From Planctomycetota bacterium (GTDB lineage: Bacteria; Planctomycetota; B15-G4; SIAN01), in NCBI GenBank assembly GCA_028289345.1, contig JANQQL010000020.1, forward strand, positions 62,001 through 126,000: a stretch of DNA of 64,000 nt, given 5' to 3'. Of the stretch, positions 33,298 to 42,435 are shown in pieces. The notes below the pieces were generated by a model. The model saw only the letters and a list, made by a program, of their open reading frames with translations, searched no databases and was not told where the DNA came from. Position numbers and translations under genes: made by a program. Each line of letters begins with the position of its first letter. Position 1 is the stretch's first letter.

Positions 33298-35502
33298 ATG
33301 CACCGACGGAGGGGACGTTGCTTTCCCATGGTCCTCGCGGGAATCCTGGCCGCTGGGTCCGCCCACGCCCAGGAGGTCGAGGACCAAGGCGACCACCTGC
33401 TCATCACGTTCGACGAGGTCGACGGCACGTTCCTGACCGAGTTCATCGCGATGTATCAGCGGAAGACCGGGAAGGTCATTCACTACGAACCGAATGACGT
33501 GAAGGATGTCCGCATCCATCAGCTCGGCACCCACCGCATCCCCATCGATCGCCTGGACATTTTCTTCGGCGCCGTGCTGCGCAACCATGAGTTCCTCCTG
33601 GTGCAGTTCGGTCCCCCCGATGCAGGGTTTTGGTCGCTGCGAAAGGTCACGGCACAAGGCCGGGGCACCGGGCTCTACAAAGCCCTCGCCCAAATCATCC
33701 CGCCTTCCGAGTTGAGCAAGCTGCAGGACAATCCCGGCGTGCTGATTACCACGTCCTACACCACCAAGTACTTGCCCGCGCGTGACGCGGTGAACACGTT
33801 GCAGCCTTACTTCTCGGACAACTTCACCGAGTCGATTCGCAACATCGAAGGCACCGACACCATCTTGATGACCGGGTTCGCCAACACGCTCGGTGGTCTC
33901 TATCGACTGTTGACCGAAATCGACCAGAAACCCGACGACTACTATCCCCAGGTGGTGCGTCGCGAACTGCAACATGCCGTGTCCGACGAAATTCAACCCG
34001 TGCTGGAAGAACTGATCCAAGCCTATCACGGCAACACCCGCAGCTCTCCGGGCGGCGGCGGCCGCCGCGGTGGTCAGAACCAGCAAGGACCCGGCTCCGA
34101 ACCGGAACCGCAAATCATTGCCGACCATCGCAGCAACTCCCTGCTGATCACTGCCGGTGAGGACTCTTTGGAGACGATTCTTGCTTGGATCGATGACCTG
34201 GACGTCGAAGTCGAACCGAGCGGAATCCACGTGTATCGGCTGCGCAACTCCAAAGCTGAGGACATGTCCGAGGTGCTGATGGACATCATGGAAGCCAGCC
34301 AACGGCGTCGAGGTGGCACCACGGCCGGGGCCGCGGGAGGAGCCGCCGGAGGCGGCGGTCGCCCCGCGGGAGGAAGCCGAGGCGGGGAACAGCCCGTCAG
34401 CATCGTTCCCGACACGCACACCAACTCCTTGGTCATCAGCGCGTCCAAGACTCGCTATGCCCAGGTGCTCGAAATTGTCCGCAAACTCGACATCCGTCCG
34501 GCCCAGGTGTTGATCCAGGCCGCCCTGGTGGAAGTCTCGAACTCCCTCGGTGAGGCGCTGGGCGTGGAGCTCACGGGGATCAACATCGACTCCGATGACA
34601 AGAGTGCCTTCGGGGTCACGAGCTTTGGTCTCACGACTCTGATCGACACCGACAGTGACGGCTTTCCGGATGCCAAGGCGCTGCCCGACCCGCTCGCGTC
34701 CGGTTTGACCGGCGGCGTGTTTGATCCCAATGACTTCCCTCTGCCGTTCGTGTTGAACGCTTTGAAGAACTCTACGGAAGCGAACGTGCTCTCGATGCCG
34801 TCGATCCTCACCAATGACAACGAAGAGGCCACCATCACGGCCACCGACACGGTGCCATTCACCAGCACCAACCAGGGTCAGAACTCGGACCAGACCAGCT
34901 TGGGCGGTCAAGAGGACGCCGGGATCCAGCTGACGATCTCCCCGACCATCAGCGCCGGCGGGTATCTGTCGATGAGCATCAACCTCGAGATCTCGACCTT
35001 CACCGGAGCCTCGGCCGACCCGAACCTGCCGCCGCCGGAGCAGGTTCGGACTCTGGATGCCAAGGTGACGATCCCCGACGGACACACCATGATCATTGGC
35101 GGAGTCCTCACCAACAACGCACGGCGCGATGAAGAGAAGATCCCGATTCTGGGCGACTTGCCTCTGATCGGATTCATGTTCCGCAACGCCAATGAGAACG
35201 CCAGCAAGACCAACCTCTACTTTTTCCTGACCCCGCACATCATCGCGGACGACTTCGCCATCTTGGACGAGCTGACTCGTCTTCATATGGAAGAGGCCGA
35301 ACGGCTGGGTGGCAAGGTGGACATGCTGAACCGCTTCCAGTTCCTGTCCGGCGATTCCCCGGACGTACAGCAGGTCAGCGACACCCTACTGGAACAGGTT
35401 TTCGAGTTGCCGTCGTACGCCAGTGTGGCCGATGAAAGTGCGGCGCCTAGTGGCGGCGGAACGCCTCCCGAAAACACACTCCCGGAACCCTACTCGAGGT
35501 GA
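33298..35502 (+). CDS. gspD: Type II secretion system secretin GspD
   Basis: Outer-membrane secretin of 734 residues. A signal peptide (HRRRGRCFPMVLAGILAAGSAHA) is followed by N-domains interrupted by two Gly/Arg-rich linkers near residues 255-270 and 340-365. The secretin core shows NVLSMPSILTNDNEEATI, a VPF gate region, TIPDGHTMIIGGVL, and KIPILGDLPLIGFMFRN. AAAGGA about ten bases before the ATG at 33298 selects this start over frames opening further upstream. It is the first gene of gspDEFGHIJ; its stop is 8 bp from gspE. Confidence 0.96.
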   Translation: MHRRRGRCFPMVLAGILAAGSAHAQEVEDQGDHLLITFDEVDGTFLTEFIAMYQRKTGKVIHYEPNDVKDVRIHQLGTHRIPIDRLDIFFGAVLRNHEFLLVQFGPPDAGFWSLRKVTAQGRGTGLYKALAQIIPPSELSKLQDNPGVLITTSYTTKYLPARDAVNTLQPYFSDNFTESIRNIEGTDTILMTGFANTLGGLYRLLTEIDQKPDDYYPQVVRRELQHAVSDEIQPVLEELIQAYHGNTRSSPGGGGRRGGQNQQGPGSEPEPQIIADHRSNSLLITAGEDSLETILAWIDDLDVEVEPSGIHVYRLRNSKAEDMSEVLMDIMEASQRRRGGTTAGAAGGAAGGGGRPAGGSRGGEQPVSIVPDTHTNSLVISASKTRYAQVLEIVRKLDIRPAQVLIQAALVEVSNSLGEALGVELTGINIDSDDKSAFGVTSFGLTTLIDTDSDGFPDAKALPDPLASGLTGGVFDPNDFPLPFVLNALKNSTEANVLSMPSILTNDNEEATITATDTVPFTSTNQGQNSDQTSLGGQEDAGIQLTISPTISAGGYLSMSINLEISTFTGASADPNLPPPEQVRTLDAKVTIPDGHTMIIGGVLTNNARRDEEKIPILGDLPLIGFMFRNANENASKTNLYFFLTPHIIADDFAILDELTRLHMEEAERLGGKVDMLNRFQFLSGDSPDVQQVSDTLLEQVFELPSYASVADESAAPSGGGTPPENTLPEPYSR

Positions 35503-35509
35503 CGACTCC

Positions 35510-37207
35510 GTGGCACGTCTGGCAGAACTCCTGAAGACCATCGGCAACCTCGACGACGACCGCGTCGAGGACTGCCTGAAGCAGCGCAAGGAGAGCGGGC
35601 AGAGCCTCGACAAGATCCTGCTCCAGAAGGGGTTCCTGGACGAGAACACCATTCTGAAACTGTTCTCCGAGTACCTGGGCTTCGAGTACCGGGGCGATCT
35701 GCGCGACGACACGGTTCCCGCGGACTTCCTGCGCAAGGTGCCGGTTCAGTTCGCTCGCAGCTACAACCTGGTCGGCGTCGGGCAGACCAACGGCACTGTT
35801 CAGGTCGCGACCTGTTCGCCGGTCGACGTCCATCCGATGGATGACCTCGCGGTGATGACCGGACTGGACATCGAACCAGTGCTGTCCCCGCGGGCCGAAA
35901 TCACGTCGCTGATCAACCGGTCCTACAAGCACCGCACCGACCTTGTTGACGAAGCACTCGACACCCTGGACGACGAAGACATCGTTTCCCTTTCTGCGGA
36001 GATCGAAGAAGGGGAAGACTTGCTGGACGTGGCCCACAAGGCCCCGATCATCAAGTTGGTCAACATGATCCTGTTCCAGGCCCTGAAGATGCGGGCCTCG
36101 GACGTGCACATCCACCCGTATCCGGATCGCGTGCAGATCCGCTATCGGGTGGACGGCATCCTGTACGACATGGAGGCGGCTCCCAAGAAGGTGCAGGACG
36201 CGATCATTTCCCGTGTCAAAGTCATGGGAAAGATGGACATCGCCGAGCGCCGACTCCCTCAAGACGGCCGCGCCACTTTGAAGGTTGGCAACGGCGAGGT
36301 CGACGTGCGTATCTCGACCGTACCGACCAGCACCGGCGAGCGCATCTGCTTGCGTTTGCTGGACAAGACCTCGAAGGTCCACAAGCTGGACGAGATCGGG
36401 ATGGACGAGGACCACTTCGCCATCTGCACCCGTTACCTGAATCAGTCCCACGGCATGATCTTCCTGACCGGCCCGACCGGCTCGGGAAAGACCACCACCC
36501 TGTACGGCGCCATGTCTTACATGGACACCACCAAGCTCAACGTGCTGACCATCGAGGACCCGGTCGAATACAACCTGGAAGGCATCAGCCAGGTGCAGGT
36601 CAATGAGAAGAAAGGCCTGACCTTCGCCTCAGGCCTGCGCTCGTTCCTGCGTCAGGACCCGGACGTCATGATGGTCGGTGAGGTGCGTGACCGGGAAACC
36701 GCGGATATCGCCATCCGTGCGGCGCTGACCGGACACTTGGTGTTTTCCACGGTGCACACCAACGACGCCGCCTCGACCGTGACCCGATTGCTGGACATCG
36801 GCATCGAACCGTATTTGGTGTCGTCGTCTCTCTTGCTGGTCATCGCGCAGCGCCTGGTCCGCCAGATCTGCCCGCGCTGCAAGACCTTCGTCGAACCGGA
36901 CAAGATCATGCTCGGCAAGCTCAAGGCCTTGGGATTGGTGCCGGACATCTTCCCGGAGGGAAAGGTTGCAACCGGCGCCGGCTGCGAATACTGCTTCGGC
37001 TCCGGCTACGTCGATCGAACCGCGATCTACGAGATGCTCGAGATCGACGACGAGTGCAAGAACCAGATCATGGACCGAGCCACGGCCACGGTGATCAAGA
37101 AGTCTGCGGTGGAACGAAAAATGCGCACCCTGCGGATGGATGGCATCCAGAAAGTTCTCCAAGGCGTGACGACCGCAGACGAAGTGCTGCGCGTCACTCA
37201 GATCTAG
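35510..37207 (+). CDS. gspE: Type II secretion ATPase GspE
   Basis: Cytoplasmic hexameric ATPase, 565 residues, that drives pseudopilus assembly. It has an N-terminal GspE_N domain (about 1-150), Walker A GPTGSGKTTT, Asp box TIEDPVEYNLEG, Walker B LRQDPDVMMVGEVRD and His box HTNDAAS. A four-cysteine zinc module follows (CPRC, CEYC). The start is GTG at 35510 (VARLAELLK), eight bases after GAGGTGA, so it follows gspD directly. It is the only secretion ATPase in the window. Confidence 0.97.
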   Translation: MARLAELLKTIGNLDDDRVEDCLKQRKESGQSLDKILLQKGFLDENTILKLFSEYLGFEYRGDLRDDTVPADFLRKVPVQFARSYNLVGVGQTNGTVQVATCSPVDVHPMDDLAVMTGLDIEPVLSPRAEITSLINRSYKHRTDLVDEALDTLDDEDIVSLSAEIEEGEDLLDVAHKAPIIKLVNMILFQALKMRASDVHIHPYPDRVQIRYRVDGILYDMEAAPKKVQDAIISRVKVMGKMDIAERRLPQDGRATLKVGNGEVDVRISTVPTSTGERICLRLLDKTSKVHKLDEIGMDEDHFAICTRYLNQSHGMIFLTGPTGSGKTTTLYGAMSYMDTTKLNVLTIEDPVEYNLEGISQVQVNEKKGLTFASGLRSFLRQDPDVMMVGEVRDRETADIAIRAALTGHLVFSTVHTNDAASTVTRLLDIGIEPYLVSSSLLLVIAQRLVRQICPRCKTFVEPDKIMLGKLKALGLVPDIFPEGKVATGAGCEYCFGSGYVDRTAIYEMLEIDDECKNQIMDRATATVIKKSAVERKMRTLRMDGIQKVLQGVTTADEVLRVTQI

Positions 37208-37214
37208 ACCCGCC

Positions 37215-38456
37215 ATGCCGATTTACGAGTACAAAGCACTCAACGCATCGGGCCAGGCCAAGACGGGGATTCTGGATGCGGACAGTCCTCGCGAAGCGCG
37301 CACCAAGCTTCGCAAGGACAACGTGCACGTCACTTCGATCCGGGTGCTCAAGGACGCCGCCAAGGCTCCGTCGAGTGCGGAAGGGCCCAAGCGACAGTTC
37401 TCCTTGCCGTTCAAGATGCCGGCGCGCAAGGAATCCACCGCGATCATGTCCAACTTCACCCGCCAATTCGCCACCTTGCTCAAGGCCGGGACGCCGCTGG
37501 CGGAAACCTTGCAAGTCCTGATTCAGCAGGTTCCCAACCGGAGGTTCGAGGCGGTTCTTCGAGATGTCCGCGAGCGAGTCACCTCCGGCGACTCCTTGGC
37601 CGACGCGATGCAGAACCATCCCTCCACTTTCTCGGACCTGTACGTGAACATGGTGAAGGCAGGGGAAGCGTCCGGCCACCTGGATGAAGTGCTGAGCCGC
37701 ATCGGCGACTACCTGCAGAAGCAGAACAAGCTGCGCAGCAAGGTCACCTCGGCGCTCATGTATCCGATGATCATGGTCACCGTCGGCGCGCTGGTGGTGG
37801 TCGTGCTCATGAACTTCGTGGTGCCGAAGATTCTCAAGCTGGTCACTGCCAAGGGCGGGTCCCTGCCCCTGCCGACTCGGATCCTGCAGAACGTGAGCGC
37901 CTTCTTCAACGACTACTGGATTCTGATGGCGCTCGCCATCATTGCCGCGCTCATGGCCTTGAGCGCGGTGCGCCGCAACGAGAAGGGACGCTACTTCCTC
38001 GACCGCTTCAACCTCTCGTTGCCCATCTTCGGAGACCTGTTTCGCAAGCAGGCCATCTCGCGGTTCTCCGTCACCCTGGCGACGCTGCTGCGAAGCGGCG
38101 TGCCGGTGCTGGAAGCGCTCATGATCGTGAAAAACGTGGTGCAAAACTCGGTCATGGCGGAAATCATCGGAATTATTCACGACCGGATCGTCGAAGGAAC
38201 AGACATCTCGACGCCGCTCAAGAAGAGCAAGATGTTCCCTCCTGTGGTGGGTCACATGATCGCCGTCGGAGAACAGTCCGGACAATTGGAAGACATCCTG
38301 AGTCAGCTTTCGGAGTCGTACGACGACGAGATCGACATCTCCACCCAGCGCATGACGGCTGTGATGGAGCCCATCATGATCATCTTCATCGCGATCATCG
38401 TGGCGTTCATCGTTCTCGCCATCGTCCTCCCCATGCTGCGCCTCGGAAAGTTCTAG
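37215..38456 (+). CDS. gspF: Type II secretion inner-membrane platform protein GspF
   Basis: 413-residue polytopic protein with two T2SSF repeats (about residues 75-200 and 275-400) and three main membrane helices, including VTVGALVVVVLMNFVV and the C-terminal FIAIIVAFIVLAIVLPML. It begins MPIYEYKALNASGQ, typical of GspF. It lies seven bases after gspE. It forms the platform contacted by GspE. Confidence 0.96.
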   Translation: MPIYEYKALNASGQAKTGILDADSPREARTKLRKDNVHVTSIRVLKDAAKAPSSAEGPKRQFSLPFKMPARKESTAIMSNFTRQFATLLKAGTPLAETLQVLIQQVPNRRFEAVLRDVRERVTSGDSLADAMQNHPSTFSDLYVNMVKAGEASGHLDEVLSRIGDYLQKQNKLRSKVTSALMYPMIMVTVGALVVVVLMNFVVPKILKLVTAKGGSLPLPTRILQNVSAFFNDYWILMALAIIAALMALSAVRRNEKGRYFLDRFNLSLPIFGDLFRKQAISRFSVTLATLLRSGVPVLEALMIVKNVVQNSVMAEIIGIIHDRIVEGTDISTPLKKSKMFPPVVGHMIAVGEQSGQLEDILSQLSESYDDEIDISTQRMTAVMEPIMIIFIAIIVAFIVLAIVLPMLRLGKF

Positions 38457-38472
38457 AACAAAGGGTCGACCC

Positions 38473-38928
38473 ATGAAGGACCGCAAGCACTCCCGCTCGA
38501 GCCAGACCGGTGGCTTCACCCTGGTGGAGCTCCTGGTGACCGTGGCCATCCTTGGCGTTCTCGCCACCGTGGCCATCGGTGAAATCTGGGACTACATCGA
38601 CGACGCCAAACAGACAGGAACCAAGGCCAAGCTCGAGTCCATCAAGACCCAAGTCATGATGTTCAAGCGCAAGCACAACCGAGTGCCGGACGACCTGGAA
38701 GTACTGCTAGAACCCGACGATCGCAACAAGGGCGAGCCGTGGCTGTCCGAGGACGACATCCGCGACGCCTGGGGCAATCGGGTCTACATCATTCACGGAG
38801 ATCGCTCGAGCCAGTTCGAAATCGTCTCCTACGGCGAGAACAACGAAGAGGACGGATACGACCCCTCCCTCGGCTACGACATGGACATCTCCAGCGAGAG
38901 ACCACTGTTCCCGGCCGACGACGCGTAG
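38473..38928 (+). CDS. gspG: Major pseudopilin GspG
   Basis: 151-residue pseudopilin. The leader MKDRKHSRSSQTGG is cleaved before FTLVELLVTVAILGVLA, with the conserved fifth-position glutamate. The C-terminal domain has the family RDAWGNRVYI block and an acidic segment that may bind calcium. It would polymerise into the pseudopilus that pushes substrates through GspD. Confidence 0.94.
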   Translation: MKDRKHSRSSQTGGFTLVELLVTVAILGVLATVAIGEIWDYIDDAKQTGTKAKLESIKTQVMMFKRKHNRVPDDLEVLLEPDDRNKGEPWLSEDDIRDAWGNRVYIIHGDRSSQFEIVSYGENNEEDGYDPSLGYDMDISSERPLFPADDA

Positions 38929-38942
38929 TCTGAGCAACCAGG

Positions 38943-39530
38943 ATGGTGCTGCCTCGTCCCCCCACGTCAGAACGCTCTGCCGGATTCACTCTGGTCGAGC
39001 TCATCGTGGTGGTCGGCATCATCGGCATCATCTTGACGGTCGGCATCATGTCCATCGAGATGCTGTTGCCGGACACGCGCCTTTCCGCGACGGCCAGAGA
39101 GATGGCCAGCTTCATCGAAGACGCCCGGGACGAAGCCATCATGAGCGGCCGCATCGTGCGCTTGGAATACGACCTGGGGGAACGCGAGGAGGACCGCCAG
39201 CGCTACCGCTCGATTCTCGACCCGGAACCCTGGCAAGAGCAAGAGTACGACCTCGAAGAAATCGAGTACGAGTTGATGCTGAAGCAGTGGACGAATGTCT
39301 TGAGCGACATTCGCATCAACTCGCTCCTGGTCGACGAGGAGGAAGAGATTTCCGAGGGGTTTTATTCCTTCGCGGCCTACCCCAACGGGACGATGACTCC
39401 CCATGTGGTGCAGCTCTATTCGCCGGAACTGGACGGCTGGTATTCGCTGCAGATCTCCGGCTTGTTGGGACAGGTGCAAGTGTTCGACGAAAGAATCGAG
39501 CCCTCATTCCTGGGTGACAATGACTTCTAG
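38943..39530 (+). CDS. gspH: Minor pseudopilin GspH-like
   Basis: 195 residues with a prepilin leader ending in AG before FTLVELIVVVGIIGI. The soluble part is acidic and not closely alignable by eye, but position between gspG and gspI and the length fit GspH. It overlaps the next gene's proposed start by 11 nt. Confidence 0.82.
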   Translation: MVLPRPPTSERSAGFTLVELIVVVGIIGIILTVGIMSIEMLLPDTRLSATAREMASFIEDARDEAIMSGRIVRLEYDLGEREEDRQRYRSILDPEPWQEQEYDLEEIEYELMLKQWTNVLSDIRINSLLVDEEEEISEGFYSFAAYPNGTMTPHVVQLYSPELDGWYSLQISGLLGQVQVFDERIEPSFLGDNDF

Positions 39531-40296
39531 CAGGACTTCACGCAGCCCGTTGAAGAAGGCCTCGGATGATGGCCGATCGAGAGGATTTCGTTTCCGCCGA
39601 GGATTCGGACCCCAGAAGAATCGGTGGGACGGCTTGCCGCTGACTCCTTGCAGCGCATCCCCGTCCGCCACGAAAACTCCTCGCCAAGAAACAACGACAC
39701 CAACTTCCCACGTCAGTCGACGGAAGCGAGTCCGTCATCAGCAAGGTTTCACGCTGCTGGAGGTCATGGTGGCCCTGGCCATCGTCGCCCTCGCCGTGTT
39801 CCCCTGCCTACAGATCACCCAGTCCGCCGAAGAGCTAGCGTTCAACGCCAAGTTCACTTCCCTGGCCTGCAACCGCATTCGAGCCCTGCTCTCAGACATC
39901 TCGGCCGTGGGCAAGCCGGGGGACTATGGAGAAGGCGACTTGACCGACCTCTCCGACGAACAGGGCTTTGACGAGCGGTTCGCTTACGCGACCGTTGGCT
40001 ACGAGTGGCGGGTCGAGGAAATCGACCTGCGCAAGGAGTCCAGCCCCAACGACGCAGAAGAAGACGATGGCTTCGGCTCCGACGACAGCGGCGGGGACGA
40101 CCTGGATTCTCTTGGCGGAGGGGAAGAAGACGACAAGATGATGGTGCGCTATGTGCGCATTTCGATCTTCTATCAGACTGCCAGCGGCGAAGAGCAGGAC
40201 GTGACCGTCGAGACCTACCTGCCTGCGCTACCAAAGAAGGGCAAGTACCAGATTCCCGATGCGGTGCCCCCGAACCGCGGAAACCGAGGACCGTGA
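39520..40296 (+). CDS. gspI: Minor pseudopilin GspI-like with unusually long leader
   Basis: The prepilin motif QQGFTLLEVMVALAIVALAVF is typical of GspI, but in frame no ATG, GTG or TTG lies close before it. The first good start is the ATG at 39520, giving 258 residues with a basic leader of roughly 70 residues before the cleavage site instead of the usual 6-15. A TTG (LPLTPCSASP) would shorten it to about 35. The C-terminal part has a very acidic insert. The stop overlaps the gspJ start. Confidence 0.78.
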   Translation: MTSSRTSRSPLKKASDDGRSRGFRFRRGFGPQKNRWDGLPLTPCSASPSATKTPRQETTTPTSHVSRRKRVRHQQGFTLLEVMVALAIVALAVFPCLQITQSAEELAFNAKFTSLACNRIRALLSDISAVGKPGDYGEGDLTDLSDEQGFDERFAYATVGYEWRVEEIDLRKESSPNDAEEDDGFGSDDSGGDDLDSLGGGEEDDKMMVRYVRISIFYQTASGEEQDVTVETYLPALPKKGKYQIPDAVPPNRGNRGP

Positions 40297-41453
40297 TGCA
40301 ATCTCCCTGGCAACGACACCCTGCGAGCGGCTTCACCCTCATCGAGGTGCTGGTCACCCTGGCCATCATGTCCATGATCATGATGGGCCTCCACGTGGCT
40401 CTCCACTCGACAATCTATTCCCACGACGACATGGCGATCGACATTGCCCAGATTCGCGAGGGGCCACGCATCCTGGACTTGATGGAGCGCGATCTACGCT
40501 CCTTGCACTGCTACAACATCAAAGACAACACGGTCTTGAAGGGAGAGCTGGATCGTCACTCGACCGGTGCTCGCGGAGATCGCATCGATTTCTTGACCGG
40601 GATTGACTCCGCGACACGATTGAACGACCCCCTCGCTGACCAGGACGAACCCCGGCGCATGGCGACCGACGTGGTCGAGGTCGGTTACCGGCTGCGTAGC
40701 AACCCCGAACATGACGACTTCTTGGAACTCTATCGGCGCGAAGATCTCTTCATCGACGACAAGCCGATGGAAGGCGGTCGTTACGAACTCTTGCATGATC
40801 GGGTGCAAAAACTCGAGATCACTTACTTGGACCGTCTGGGAGAGGAAGCCGAAGAGGTCGAGGAGTGGGATTCGGAAGAGAACGACGGATTGCCCGCCGC
40901 GGTGCTGGTGAAACTCGAAGTCCAGTCTCAGCCCAACTTGATCGGGGACTACGTGGACTCGGTCGCCATGGCCAACTCGGTGTTCCACTTCCAGCGGGTG
41001 ATTCCCCTTTCTCCCCAGTTCCGCGAGACGATGCGCATTCGCCCAGCAATGCCCACGGTGATCGACCCGAATGCTCCGGACCCCAACGCCCCGCAGACCG
41101 GCGGAACCGGCAACATCAATCAGAACGGTGGTGGCGGCGACGGGCTGCTCGGCGGCATTGGTGGCGGAGTCGGTGGGATTGGCGGCGGCGCGGGCCCTCT
41201 CACCGGCGGTGCCGGCGGTGGTGATCTGACCGGTGGCGGTGGGCTAGGTCCAGGGGGCGGTGGTGGTGGCGGGGGAAGACGCGGAGGCGGTGGCGGGCCC
41301 GGTTTCGGCGGAGCCCCCGGCGCACCGCCCAACATCAACGTTGGCGGAGCCGTGGAAGGAGCGCTCAACGGCGAGATCGAAGTCGCCCCCATTGACCTCG
41401 GCGAGCTCGAGAATTTGCTGAACAATTACGGCGACAGCTACGGCAACGGGTAG
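40296..41453 (+). CDS. gspJ: Minor pseudopilin GspJ-like with glycine-rich tail
   Basis: 385 residues. Leader MQSPWQRHPASG then FTLIEVLVTLAIMSMIMMG is a canonical prepilin site. The pseudopilin domain reaches about residue 245. A proline/asparagine link then leads into an 80-residue glycine-rich stretch (about 270-350) and an ordinary C-terminal 30 residues. The start ATG shares a base with the gspI stop (TGATG), showing coupling. It ends the operon; gspK, gspL, gspM and gspC are not present nearby. Confidence 0.83.
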   Translation: MQSPWQRHPASGFTLIEVLVTLAIMSMIMMGLHVALHSTIYSHDDMAIDIAQIREGPRILDLMERDLRSLHCYNIKDNTVLKGELDRHSTGARGDRIDFLTGIDSATRLNDPLADQDEPRRMATDVVEVGYRLRSNPEHDDFLELYRREDLFIDDKPMEGGRYELLHDRVQKLEITYLDRLGEEAEEVEEWDSEENDGLPAAVLVKLEVQSQPNLIGDYVDSVAMANSVFHFQRVIPLSPQFRETMRIRPAMPTVIDPNAPDPNAPQTGGTGNINQNGGGGDGLLGGIGGGVGGIGGGAGPLTGGAGGGDLTGGGGLGPGGGGGGGGRRGGGGGPGFGGAPGAPPNINVGGAVEGALNGEIEVAPIDLGELENLLNNYGDSYGNG

Positions 41454-41580
41454 CGCCGGCACGCCCACCTCGATCGACCTGCCCTGAACCTTGGGCCGTG
41501 GCCTCGCCGCTCTTGTCGGAATCGCAGACGTGCCCGCCGTGCCGGCAAGACGCTTCGTCATCGCGAAATCCCGCGAGAGT

Positions 41581-42435
41581 TCAGCAGTCTCCGTCGCGGA
41601 CCTGTCCCGGGCCGAGCCCCCAGCTCAGGCGGTCGCGAAGTGTTCGATAGCGAGAACGCTCAACCACCGTCGCGACCTGCAATCCTTGAGAGGAAACCGT
41701 CAACTCGACCAGAGTGCCCGGCTCCAGCCGCCGGGTGGACATTCCGTCCACCGTGATGGATGTGCCGTGGCGGGTTTCCAGAATCGACCACTCGACCCGT
41801 CGGTTCTCGGCGAGCACCAACGGTCGGTACGTCAGCGCGTGGGACGCGATGGGCGTCAACAGCAAGCAGCGATGGGTTGGCTCGACCAACGGCCCCCCGG
41901 CCCCCAGATTGTGACCGGTAGATCCGGCCGGCGTGGCGACAATCATGCCGTCACCGCGGTAGCGGGTGATGTCTTCGCCGTCGATTCGCAGATCGACGAC
42001 GACCATGCGCGCGACCTCTGACGCAGACAACACCACTTCGTTGACGGCCACGCCCTCTTCTTGCCAGTCCCCCGCGGGCGGACGCACTCGACAGCGAATC
42101 CGAGACCAGGACTCCACTCGAGCTTGCCCCGCAAGGAGCCGCTCTAGTTCCGGCTCCCAGGTCCCAGGCTCCAATTCCGCCAGGTACCCGAACGTGCCGA
42201 AACGGATGCCAAGAATGGGAACGTTCGCGTTTTCGAATCGATGCGCCGCACGCAAGAACGTGCCGTCCCCTCCCAGCACCAACACCAAGTCGGGATCGCC
42301 ACGAGCCTCTGACTCCGAGGCCATCGACACTTCGACGTCGTGGGACGCGAAGAAGTGGCGCAGTCGATCGACCTCTTCGCGAACCCGCCGATCGCCGTCG
42401 TCGCTAAGGAGCAGTACGGAGGTGGGACGATTCAC
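41581..42435 (-). CDS. nadK: NAD kinase
   Basis: Phosphorylates NAD to NADP. The 284 residues include the GGDGT motif (55-59) and the second diagnostic segment TPAGSTGHNLGAGGPLV, plus ITVDGM near the C-terminus. The gene overlaps the dxs 3' end by 32 nt and is last in the minus-strand cluster rny, ispA, dxs, nadK. NADPH supplied through this enzyme is used in the isoprenoid pathway, a plausible reason for linkage. Confidence 0.95.
   Translation of the reverse strand: MNRPTSVLLLSDDGDRRVREEVDRLRHFFASHDVEVSMASESEARGDPDLVLVLGGDGTFLRAAHRFENANVPILGIRFGTFGYLAELEPGTWEPELERLLAGQARVESWSRIRCRVRPPAGDWQEEGVAVNEVVLSASEVARMVVVDLRIDGEDITRYRGDGMIVATPAGSTGHNLGAGGPLVEPTHRCLLLTPIASHALTYRPLVLAENRRVEWSILETRHGTSITVDGMSTRRLEPGTLVELTVSSQGLQVATVVERSRYRTLRDRLSWGLGPGQVRDGDC

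Noticed and set aside
41120..41350. Proline-rich protein on the minus strand opposite gspJ
   Set aside because: It is the mirror of the glycine-rich GspJ tail and not an independent gene.
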